Shown: positions 45,411 through 53,662 of the stretch, in pieces | Layout: every line of letters begins with the position of its first letter | Position numbering within the stretch: the stretch's first letter is position 1 | NCBI RefSeq assembly: GCF_020687765.1 | Contig: NZ_JAJEWJ010000004.1 | Span: 124,001-188,000 of the forward strand | Source: Sphingobacterium sp. FBM7-1 | GTDB lineage: Bacteria; Bacteroidota; Bacteroidia; Sphingobacteriales; Sphingobacteriaceae | Direction: 5' to 3' | Length of the DNA: 64,000 nucleotides | Notes under the pieces: model-generated | Told to the model about the DNA's origin: nothing | Seen by the model: the letters and a program-made list of their open reading frames with translations, nothing else | Databases searched by the model: none | Translations under genes and position numbers: made by a program

Positions 45411-46712
45411 TTAATTTAATATGTTATTTATTTTGTCTTTTAGGTCTGTAAGATCAACTTTAGTGATTTTAATATTATGAAAATTACCGGTTTTCTCCCA
45501 TAGACTTGCTTTGTGTTGATGACCAAACTCTTTTATTTCCTGTACTATACTCTCCCATTCTTTAAATTCTACAGTAGTGAAATCACCAGTGGACTCGCTA
45601 CATTGTAATTTTAATGGGCTTGAGTAGAAAGTCTTTGACAAATCACTGCTATTGATGGTAGCTTCGCCGTGGATAGTAACATGGTATTTATCCGGGGAAT
45701 AATTAGCTCCTGTTATTTCTAAAGGAATGCCATTGGATTTAATCTGGGCTATATTCGAGGAAGTGGTGTTATATCCCGTGATAACTAAATTAATAAGACC
45801 TCCTTGAATCATGGTGCCTAGTGCTTTATAAACAGTCCGGAATTCCAGATAGCCCGAAAACCCGTCTTGATTGGAAAAATAGACCTTGTGATCGCGATAT
45901 CTGTTGGGATTTATACTTCTCACGGTTTTCTTCGGTTGATTAGGGGCACTTGTCTGATTGTCAAGTATACGCTTTTGTTGTTGGGTGAGCCGACGAGCGG
46001 CTTCCTCGTCTGCTTGCTGTTGTGCTTTTTTCGATAATTCCGCTGCTTTGGCGATTGCCCGTTCGTTGATGCGGGCGAGTGAGTCTTTCGCTGCCTGAGC
46101 AAAGATGCCATCGGGGTATTGGTCAAGGTAGTGTTGATAGATTGCTTCGTTGTTGTCGACCAAAGTACTTTGCCACATCATAGAATCTTGGCGTGCGACA
46201 GCGGTTGTCGTTGTGGGATTCTCTACCACTTCGCTCCGGTTGTTTATAAAGTATGCTATTCCCAAGATAGCGGCCACCCCTGCAGCTATACCAAGCAACA
46301 GCCCGGTATTGCTTTTTTTCTTTTCCGAAGATGTGTTGTAAACGGGTGGTGCGTGCTCTTGTGGTTGTTCTTTCTCCTGTCGTGGTGGCGGAGGAGGAGG
46401 GGCTTGCTGCTGTTCTTTCGGCGCGTGCTGTTGCGATGTTTGCGTTTTTGTTTCGTTTCCCGTTTGATCGAATGTCTTCTCAGTACGTGGCAGGGAAGCG
46501 GAATCGTCCATGCTTTTGCTCTCATTCAATACCGCATAAGCCTCTTTCAGCTCCTCGAGCTGTTGCTCTTTACGCTTCCGCATGGCTTCGTTGAATGCAC
46601 CATCAATCTGCACTTGGAAATCGTTGTGCATCTGCTGGAACTTCTGCCGGACTACCTGTAAGTCTGTACCTACCGGTAACTCTAATTTTTCGTATGCTTG
46701 TTCTCTTGTCAT
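45411..46712 (-). CDS. J-like/TM protein with a unique beta-rich C-terminus
   Basis: 433 residues. Residues 1-63 are nearly identical to the other J-like members (MTREQAYEKLELPVG...), followed by a Gln/Pro-rich linker with a PPPPPP run (about 108), a membrane helix (about 137-158; NTGLLLGIAAG...), the half-TPR YLDQYPDGIFAQAAKDSL (about 198) and an Ala/Gln-rich coiled region. The C-terminal 160 residues (from NRYRDHKVYFSNQDGFSGYLEF) form a separate, probably beta-rich domain not recognised. Part of the paralogue set with swapped C-termini. Confidence 0.75.
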   Translation of the reverse strand: MTREQAYEKLELPVGTDLQVVRQKFQQMHNDFQVQIDGAFNEAMRKRKEQQLEELKEAYAVLNESKSMDDSASLPRTEKTFDQTGNETKTQTSQQHAPKEQQQAPPPPPPRQEKEQPQEHAPPVYNTSSEKKKSNTGLLLGIAAGVAAILGIAYFINNRSEVVENPTTTTAVARQDSMMWQSTLVDNNEAIYQHYLDQYPDGIFAQAAKDSLARINERAIAKAAELSKKAQQQADEEAARRLTQQQKRILDNQTSAPNQPKKTVRSINPNRYRDHKVYFSNQDGFSGYLEFRTVYKALGTMIQGGLINLVITGYNTTSSNIAQIKSNGIPLEITGANYSPDKYHVTIHGEATINSSDLSKTFYSSPLKLQCSESTGDFTTVEFKEWESIVQEIKEFGHQHKASLWEKTGNFHNIKITKVDLTDLKDKINNILN

Positions 46713-46725
46713 TTTTTGGATATTG

Positions 46726-46761
46726 GAGATTAGAAATTGGAGAGTGGAAATTTCTAATCTC
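46726..46761. other. Inverted repeat in the spacer between two J-like genes
   Basis: A 13-bp perfect stem (46726-46738 with 46749-46761) with a 10-base loop. No T-run on the - strand, so it looks more like a transcript-processing or stabilising hairpin than a terminator. Confidence 0.55.
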
Positions 46762-46773
46762 TATTTTCTATTA

Positions 46774-48726
46774 TTAAGAACCCGTGTATCCTTTCTTCTT
46801 AGCGATAGCAAAATATTCATTTGCTTTTTCGGTGTCTTGAACTATACCATGACCACCTTCTCGGTAAATCTGGCCTAATCGATATTCCGGAAAACCATTG
46901 TTCAAACCGAATTCAAGTGATTTTAACAAGTATTTTTCGGCCTGTATATAATCGACATCGACACCAAAACCACCGAAGTACATAAAACCCAAGTTAGCTG
47001 CCGCCGATCTCTCTTTTTTATCAAAGGCGATGAGCCATAATCTTTTTGCTTCTGCGTAGCCGCCACCACCACATCTACCTGCAAAATAATGGAGCTGTCC
47101 AAGCCTAAAGTATGCGTAACCGTCCTGTCCTAAATCGATTCCTTTTTGGTAAAGTTCTTTAGCCCTACAATAATCCTTTGTTTCTTTTTCGATATCATAG
47201 CCTAAGTCAGTTAAACGCTCAGCAGACCACTTATTGCCGCTCTTCGCCGCTTGCGTATAAAATTTTTCTGCTTGCTGGAAATCTTTGTCCATTCCCAATC
47301 CGTAATGATAAGCTCTTCCCATGCTCGCTTGTGCCGATGTATTTCCCTGAGCAGCAGATTTTCTATACCACTTGACGGCTTCGCTCTCACTTTTGGTGAC
47401 ACCCTTGCCATCTCTGTACATATTACCCAAGTTATTTTGTGCAATGTCTAACCCTTGATTAGCAGCTTTAGTATACCACTTTACAGCTTCGGCTTCGTCT
47501 TTTGTGATGCCCTTGCCGTCTCTGTACATTACACCGAGATTGTTTTGCGCATGTACATAACCCTGATCGGCTGCTTTTCTGTACCATTTGACAGCCTCAC
47601 TGTCGCTCTTACTGACACCAAGACCATTTTCGTATTTTAAAGCTAGATTGTATTGCGCATTAGTATTTCCTTGGTTGGCGGACTTTGTGTACCACGGAAT
47701 ACAGGCTTTATATCGTTCTAACCAATCATAAGCTCTAGCGATATGCAGTTGAAAGATAGCGTTCCCATGATAAGCAGGATACCTATCGATCATCTGGATA
47801 ACTTCCTTATAACGTTTCAACCCATGTAGCGCTCCGGCCAAATAAGGCACCGCATTGGTATCCCCGGCGTTTAGAGCTTCACGCAGCTTAGCCTCCGCTT
47901 GCTTGTATTGTTCCTTGTCCACTAGTTTTCTCCCCTCTTGGATCAGTGCTTTGGTATGGGCAGAAGATGAAGCCTTAGTAGCAAGTTCTGTTTTTTGCAG
48001 TTCCGGATCGGCGGCGGTCACAATGGCGTGTTCCTTCGCTTCTTCTACGATGGTCGCGGCGTAATCTGCACCTTTCAACTGCGTCAATGAATCGGTAGCC
48101 GTTTGTGCGAAGATTCCCTGTGGATATTGTTTAAGGTAATGTGCGTAGGAAGTGGCATTGCCACCTGCCAATGCGGCTTCCCAAGCGGTAGAATCTTGAC
48201 GGGGGTCGGCTGTAACGGTTGAAGGAACAGTACTTCCCGAGCGATTGGACAGAAAATAGAATCCGGCCAATACCACGATAACCGCGGCAGCAATACCGAT
48301 AAACAGCCCGGCATTGCTTTTACGTTTTGCAGGTGGCGGCGTGTAAGCCGGTGGTGCCTGCTCTTGTGGTTGTTCTTTTTCCGCTCGTGGTGGGGGCGGG
48401 GGAGGTGCTTGCTGCGGTTGCGGCTCTTTCAGCGCGTTCTGCTGCTGTGCTGTTTGTTTTTTCGCTTCGCCTCCGGTTTGATCGAACGTTTTTTCCGTAC
48501 GGGGTAGGGAAGCCGAATCGTCCATACCCCTGCTTTCGTTCAACACGGCGTAGGCTTCTTTCAGCTCTTCGAGTTGCTGCTCCTTACGCTGTTTTAGTTC
48601 AACGTTAAAAGCACCGTCGATCTGCACCTGGAAATCGTTGTGCATCTGTTGGAATTTCTGACGGACTACCTGTAAGTCTGTACCTACCGGTAGTTCTAGT
48701 TTTTCGTATGCTTGTTCTTTTGTCAT
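46774..48726 (-). CDS. J-like/TM protein with TPR and Sel1-like repeats
   Basis: 650 residues from the Met at 48726, chosen because all paralogues begin MT(K/R)EQAYEKL; an in-frame ATG three codons upstream (48735) is possible. Order: J-like domain 1-63 without HPD; Gln/Pro linker; membrane helix (about 135-157); half-TPR with YLKQYPQGIFAQ; TPR segment (about 245-340); at least five 36-residue Sel1-like repeats (for example AVKWYRKAADQGYVHAQNNLGVMYRDGKGI); and a further helical repeat array to the end. Sel1 repeats mediate protein-protein contacts. The Sel1 cassette lies on the predicted periplasmic side. Confidence 0.82.
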   Translation of the reverse strand: MTKEQAYEKLELPVGTDLQVVRQKFQQMHNDFQVQIDGAFNVELKQRKEQQLEELKEAYAVLNESRGMDDSASLPRTEKTFDQTGGEAKKQTAQQQNALKEPQPQQAPPPPPPRAEKEQPQEQAPPAYTPPPAKRKSNAGLFIGIAAAVIVVLAGFYFLSNRSGSTVPSTVTADPRQDSTAWEAALAGGNATSYAHYLKQYPQGIFAQTATDSLTQLKGADYAATIVEEAKEHAIVTAADPELQKTELATKASSSAHTKALIQEGRKLVDKEQYKQAEAKLREALNAGDTNAVPYLAGALHGLKRYKEVIQMIDRYPAYHGNAIFQLHIARAYDWLERYKACIPWYTKSANQGNTNAQYNLALKYENGLGVSKSDSEAVKWYRKAADQGYVHAQNNLGVMYRDGKGITKDEAEAVKWYTKAANQGLDIAQNNLGNMYRDGKGVTKSESEAVKWYRKSAAQGNTSAQASMGRAYHYGLGMDKDFQQAEKFYTQAAKSGNKWSAERLTDLGYDIEKETKDYCRAKELYQKGIDLGQDGYAYFRLGQLHYFAGRCGGGGYAEAKRLWLIAFDKKERSAAANLGFMYFGGFGVDVDYIQAEKYLLKSLEFGLNNGFPEYRLGQIYREGGHGIVQDTEKANEYFAIAKKKGYTGS

Positions 48727-48820
48727 AGTTGTCATTGCCTATTGAATAATTGACAGTTTTTGTATAGTTTGTTGTTTATTAACATTATGGTCTACATTTT
48801 TGGTAACTAATCACACAGTC

Positions 48821-51625
48821 CTAATCTCTTTCTTTTTTCCAAAAAGTAAGCAGGGGCATATCGAGGAATACCCCGGCCGAGAACCTGCCAGGATTCCACT
48901 GATAGCCTGCATTGAATGCTAACGGTAATTTTCCAAATGAACCATAGGAAACATGAAGTCCAGGGGATAATATGCGCTCAAACTGCACCACGTCTTCTTG
49001 GTCTTCCTGCGTTCCAAGCAGACGATAGTTAATCACATTACCAATGTCGATGACACTCCCCATAACAGATAGCGATTGTCCTCTACCAAGACTCATGGTA
49101 TATTCGAGGCCGGTCGGCGCAATGATGGCTCCCGTACTCCCCTTTTGTTCTCCTTTTAAATAAATATTAGCACCTATCCCAGCATAGGCCGTCAACATCA
49201 TCGATCGCGAATGAATACGTTTTGTCCGGTAGCTGGCAGGCGGCATAGCATAGTTGGCAATGATGTTCTTGACGTCGCTAGAATTTTGGGCGACCGATAC
49301 TTCCCCCGCTATATACATGAGGTCATGCGCCAGATCGACGGTACGTGTATCCAACCGTACATCGGAGTGTTTCGTCATTTTCTTGAGTTCGGGTACGATA
49401 AAGAGCATAGCCTGAACATAAGCTCCTTCTTTTAACATAAACCAAGCATCGACACTTTTTCGCGCACTTCGGGTCAATTGGTCGATACGCAGTTTATAGC
49501 CATACGATGACATGTCGTCCCCTTCCGGAATCTGTGTCAGCGAAATATCATACAAGATATCATTGCCGACCAGAAGCAGTTCGGCGATATGGTTGATCAC
49601 GTCGTTGAAGAGGCTTTTTTGATAGAGCCGGTATCCCTGGTAATCCGATTGAGGAAGGGTGGCCATCAGCCTTTGCAAGTTGGTTACCTGTTGCTTGCCC
49701 AGACGGTAGCTGTGGTAAACTTTCTGTACCTTTTTTGCAGCCTCCTCCATCTTGACCCTACCGACCAATGTCGGGTCGATAGCAAATGCTACGAACATCT
49801 TGGAAAGCAACTCAATCGTTTCGTTATCTTCGTAAATGGTTGCGAGGTCATACTTCTGCAAATACCCGATCAATTGCGTGGTGAACAATAGTCCCTGACG
49901 GATGTTGATTTTGTCATGCGTACCGGCATTGGCAAAGGCATATTTGCTGACCTGTTGGCTCAGATACTCAAAAGAACGCTCAAGGTCTCCGGTATTCATC
50001 AACCGGTCAAAAAGGTCCATAAACATCAGCAAAGTATATATGCCTTCGGATACAGGATGCTGCTGATCATGATCGAAATAATGTTTAAGAGAATTGGGTA
50101 ACCGTTGCAGATCCCGCTGAAAGGCCGCCTTGAGCGTAGCCATATCCGGAAAGCTTTGGCGATCATCCATCAATTCGCCGACATGGGCAAACAGCACATC
50201 CTTGATAAAACAAAGGTAATTGTCCGGATAATTTTCACAATTGTGGTCAGTAAATACCTGATCGTTTAGGTTTTCTAAAAAGGCGTACACGGCTTCTTGT
50301 TTTGCACGGTCGATGACGTAGTCCGTGAAACCGAGAATAAGGGCTTGTTCCATATTCTGTGTCATCTGCTTGCGCACGGTGGTATTCAAAGAGGTGAGAT
50401 CTCCTGCTGTAAAACCTTGTGTCATGTAGATACCCGAAAGGCTTTTGACGGGGAAGGTATTCTTACTTTCTTCTATTGTAGTAATGATCTTCTCTTCCAT
50501 GTTTTTCTGGATTTCTGGCAGATACGCATTGTCTGGTGATATGGCTAATGTGCCCACAAGTGTCTTGATTTCCTTGATACTGTCGTTAGTGCTTACTTTT
50601 TTTCCTTGAAGGAGTGTATATAGCCGTTCAAGGCGACTTATTGTCGATTTGAGGCTTGCGTTGTCCATACCACCCTGTTTGCCGCTTGACAGGATAGCTG
50701 ACATGCCGTTTTCGCTAGGTTTATAACCCCCAAGTTTTGCCAAGCTATAAATTTGTTGTATTATCAAGGCGGCCTCTACGGTATCTTGGATTTTCGTCGG
50801 CGTTGATGGCGATAGTATAGACCAAGTTGCCTCCTGGACAAAATGGTCAAATGCTTTGCTGATATTCGCCGAGTCGATACGTCCCTCTTTGGACTGTAGC
50901 CAAAAGAGGTGACTGTTGGTCGCAAAGTAAGCGTGCTCCAAGGCCGTGCGGTTGCGCAAACTATCCAGCACAGGAATGTTGTTGGTGTAAGTAGGCGAAG
51001 CCTGTATCACATAAAGATTATTCTTCGTACGCAATTGTATGGACTGGATGAGGCGGGAAAGATAGTTTTTATAGCCTGCGAGATCCGTAATAGGATCGGG
51101 AGCGTTTGCCTGTTTGTCTGTTAACGACTTTTCGGCAATATTGCCGCTACCAAAATTCACATCCCTATCGTCCAATAGCCCATCTGTAAAGATAAATACG
51201 CCTACAGATTCGGATCGGTTTGTGTCCGTTCGTACCGCCTGCTGTATAGCCTCCAATGCGGTGTGTATATGGCTGTACCGCTGACTTCGGCTGCCGCTGG
51301 TTTTATCAATAAACCCTTGGGTGGACGGATTGTCGCTGTGTGCGTCAAAGGGATTGTACCGCATACTGTCTGTAGTCGACGCGTCGCCACCAAACCCAAA
51401 GAACTCAAAAATAATTGGTGAGGTCAGTTTTTTATCTTCCCGGTTGATTTTGAGCAGGCGCTCGGCCATCTGTTGAAGATTGTGGGTATTATCGTGTATG
51501 CCTATACTACCCGATTGGTCGTAAGCGACATAGAATTTGACGATGTCGGTTGACTGCGCCTTGGTGGGGATGGCCTGTGTCAGCAGGAAGCAGCAGCATG
51601 CTATGGCTTGATAGATCTGTTTCAT
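48821..51625 (-). CDS. Secreted von Willebrand factor A domain protein with a barrel-like C-terminus
   Basis: 934 residues with a signal peptide ending in TKAQ (about residue 24). A vWA domain spans about 28-260, with a complete MIDAS start DQSGSIG (D36, S38, S40) and VFIFTDGLLD; such domains bind protein ligands through a divalent metal. The middle (about 300-790) is helical. The last 130 residues (from TAYAGIGANIY) alternate strands and turns and end in DMPLLTFWKKERD, which looks like an outer-membrane beta-barrel or beta-sheet segment. Largest gene of the operon; three bases after the secreted 162-residue protein gene. Confidence 0.78.
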   Translation of the reverse strand: MKQIYQAIACCCFLLTQAIPTKAQSTDIVKFYVAYDQSGSIGIHDNTHNLQQMAERLLKINREDKKLTSPIIFEFFGFGGDASTTDSMRYNPFDAHSDNPSTQGFIDKTSGSRSQRYSHIHTALEAIQQAVRTDTNRSESVGVFIFTDGLLDDRDVNFGSGNIAEKSLTDKQANAPDPITDLAGYKNYLSRLIQSIQLRTKNNLYVIQASPTYTNNIPVLDSLRNRTALEHAYFATNSHLFWLQSKEGRIDSANISKAFDHFVQEATWSILSPSTPTKIQDTVEAALIIQQIYSLAKLGGYKPSENGMSAILSSGKQGGMDNASLKSTISRLERLYTLLQGKKVSTNDSIKEIKTLVGTLAISPDNAYLPEIQKNMEEKIITTIEESKNTFPVKSLSGIYMTQGFTAGDLTSLNTTVRKQMTQNMEQALILGFTDYVIDRAKQEAVYAFLENLNDQVFTDHNCENYPDNYLCFIKDVLFAHVGELMDDRQSFPDMATLKAAFQRDLQRLPNSLKHYFDHDQQHPVSEGIYTLLMFMDLFDRLMNTGDLERSFEYLSQQVSKYAFANAGTHDKINIRQGLLFTTQLIGYLQKYDLATIYEDNETIELLSKMFVAFAIDPTLVGRVKMEEAAKKVQKVYHSYRLGKQQVTNLQRLMATLPQSDYQGYRLYQKSLFNDVINHIAELLLVGNDILYDISLTQIPEGDDMSSYGYKLRIDQLTRSARKSVDAWFMLKEGAYVQAMLFIVPELKKMTKHSDVRLDTRTVDLAHDLMYIAGEVSVAQNSSDVKNIIANYAMPPASYRTKRIHSRSMMLTAYAGIGANIYLKGEQKGSTGAIIAPTGLEYTMSLGRGQSLSVMGSVIDIGNVINYRLLGTQEDQEDVVQFERILSPGLHVSYGSFGKLPLAFNAGYQWNPGRFSAGVFLDMPLLTFWKKERD

Positions 51626-51628
51626 GGC

Positions 51629-52117
51629 TTAGCGGTGTTTCGTGTCGTCGATCAATGTAGCACCTTTCTGCCTAGCATAGCGTTTCAACAGGTTGAGGAA
51701 CTGCATACTCTCGTGATTTGAGGCATCTTTTAGTACCATCGCTTGTCGTTGGTAATCGGCTTTTTCGGCTTCTTTTCCGACCACATAGATTTCCCCCTTT
51801 CTGTAGCTGATATTGGCGATACATTTCCAAGGTATCTTTAACGTGTCACGGCGGACAGTCTGGAAATAGATGGCTGTGTTATCGAATCGTACTTTAGAAT
51901 TACTTACTTTAGAATTTTTTACATAACGTGCATCCCAACGTACCGCTTGGATTTGTATGGTGTCTAATTGTAGTAAATCAGAAAGATTTTTTTCGTGTTT
52001 TTGCGAATGGTGGGTCTTGTTTTTGGCTTTTTGTGCTGTTGTCTCTCCAAAGTAGCTAAATATAATTAGCAGGAAGCAGCATGACCTAATGAATAAAGGG
52101 TGATAATATAATTTCAT
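51629..52117 (-). CDS. Secreted protein of unknown function
   Basis: 162 residues with a signal peptide (about residue 28, ending TTAQ). The mature part is basic, with a His/Lys-rich start (KNKTHHSQKHEKN) and then a compact beta-rich domain (KVRFDNTAIYFQTVRRDTLKIPWKCIANISYRKGEIYVVG, split here into motifs FDNTAIYFQTV and IPWKCIANISYRKG) resembling small PH-like folds. No named family recognised. It sits between the Sel1 gene and the vWA gene. Confidence 0.65.
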   Translation of the reverse strand: MKLYYHPLFIRSCCFLLIIFSYFGETTAQKAKNKTHHSQKHEKNLSDLLQLDTIQIQAVRWDARYVKNSKVSNSKVRFDNTAIYFQTVRRDTLKIPWKCIANISYRKGEIYVVGKEAEKADYQRQAMVLKDASNHESMQFLNLLKRYARQKGATLIDDTKHR

Positions 52118-52137
52118 AACATGATGTGGTTTTAAAG

Positions 52138-53559
52138 TTAATAATCTGTTATCCCCCTTCTTTTTAAATTACTAATCGCGGTTTGGTGTCCTTGTTTTGC
52201 GGCTTTCTCAAACCATTTGATGGCTTCGGTTTCGTCTTTAGTAACTCCTAAGCCCTCAGCGTACATTGCCCCTAGATCGTTCTGAGATGTTAGGTGCCCT
52301 TGGTCAGCAGCTTTTCGGAACCATTTGACCGCTTGAGTGTAATCTTGTGTTACCCCACGACCCACACGGTACATAGTGCCCAAATTGTGTTGTGCAGCGG
52401 CATTTCCTTGATCGGCTGCTTTACGGTACCATTTAATGGCTTCAGTCTCATTTTTGGTAACGCCCACTCCGTTAGAATAGTTCCATCCGGCATTGTATTG
52501 CGAATTAGCGTTTCCCTGATTCGCTGCTTTAAGATACCAACTATGTGCTTGCTTCTTATCTTGTTGTACTCCAAGACCTTCGTCGTACATCCAGCCTAAA
52601 CGGTTTTGTGCAACTGGGTGTCCTTGTTCTGCAGCAGGGCGGATGAATTTGAGGGATTCGGTGTAGTTTTTATTGTTGTAGAGTGCATCCCCTTTTTGGT
52701 ATAATGCGTTAGCATCCATATTGGCAGGGGGTATGGTTTGTTCAGCTGGTTTTGATACTGCGGCTTGTTCCTTTTTCTCCCGCTCCAACTGCTCGATACG
52801 TGCTTGTTGTTCGGCTAATTTACGCGCGGCGGCATCGTCCTGTTGATTCGCTGGCTGTGCCTGTGCCGGAGGGGTGTCCTGCGGTTGGGATGGTGTAGTT
52901 CCGCTGCTCGCCATTTTGATACTCCCGAGCGAATCTTTGGCGGCCTGTGCAAAGATGCCCTCGGGATATTGCTTGAGGTAATGCAGATAGGTAGCTTCAC
53001 TGTTCCCGGCCAATGCGGCTTCCCAAGCGATAGAGTCTTGATGCGGATCTGCTGTTGCTGTTGAAGGAACGGGACTTCTCGAGCGATTGGACAGAAAATA
53101 GAATCCGGCTAGTATTACAATGACGGCGGCAGCGATACCGATAAACAACCCCGCATTGCTTTTATTTTTTGCAGGAGGTGTCGTGTAAACGGGTGGCGCT
53201 TGTTCCTTCGGCTGTTCCCTTTCCGGCCGTGGTGGCGGGGGAGGAGCTTGCTGCTGTTCTTTCGGTGCGCTATCCTGCTGCGTTGTTTGTTTTTTCGCTT
53301 CGCCTCCCGTTTGGTCGAACGTTTTCTCTGTACGGGGCAGGGAAGCGGAATCATCCATGCCCCTGCTTTCGTTCAACACGGCGTAGGCTTCTTTCAGTTC
53401 TTCGAGTTGCTGCTCCTTGCGTTGTCTCATGCCTTCATTAAAAGCCCCGTCGATCTGCACTTGAAAATCGTTGTGCATCTGCTGGAATTTCTGACGGACT
53501 ACCTGTAAGTCTGTACCTACCGGTAGCTCTAATTTTTCATATGCTTGTTCTTTGGTCAT
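52138..53559 (-). CDS. J-like/TM protein with Sel1-like repeats
   Basis: 473 residues: J-like domain 1-63 without HPD; Gln/Pro linker; membrane helix (about 131-153, SNAGLFIGIAAAVIVILAG); half-TPR (YLKQYPEGIFAQAAKDSL); a Gln/Ala-rich coiled region; then about five Sel1-like repeats (about 285-465, such as AIKWYRKAADQGNAAAQHNLGTMYRVGRGV). The N-terminal 155 residues are almost the same as in the gene at 46774, which suggests recent duplication. First of the J-like/Sel1 genes after the Hsp70 gene; 103 bases separate them. Confidence 0.82.
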   Translation of the reverse strand: MTKEQAYEKLELPVGTDLQVVRQKFQQMHNDFQVQIDGAFNEGMRQRKEQQLEELKEAYAVLNESRGMDDSASLPRTEKTFDQTGGEAKKQTTQQDSAPKEQQQAPPPPPRPEREQPKEQAPPVYTTPPAKNKSNAGLFIGIAAAVIVILAGFYFLSNRSRSPVPSTATADPHQDSIAWEAALAGNSEATYLHYLKQYPEGIFAQAAKDSLGSIKMASSGTTPSQPQDTPPAQAQPANQQDDAAARKLAEQQARIEQLEREKKEQAAVSKPAEQTIPPANMDANALYQKGDALYNNKNYTESLKFIRPAAEQGHPVAQNRLGWMYDEGLGVQQDKKQAHSWYLKAANQGNANSQYNAGWNYSNGVGVTKNETEAIKWYRKAADQGNAAAQHNLGTMYRVGRGVTQDYTQAVKWFRKAADQGHLTSQNDLGAMYAEGLGVTKDETEAIKWFEKAAKQGHQTAISNLKRRGITDY

Positions 53560-53662
53560 AGTTGTCAGTGATTAGTAATCAGTGGACAGTAGTCAGTTTC
53601 TATATAGTTTTTTATTTAAACATCATGGTTGTCATTAACCATTAACAATCAATCATTAACAA

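Noticed and set aside
53200..53508. + strand ORFs over the starts of the J-like genes
   Set aside because: They recur at the same place in each paralogue because the N-terminal DNA is conserved; they are shadows.
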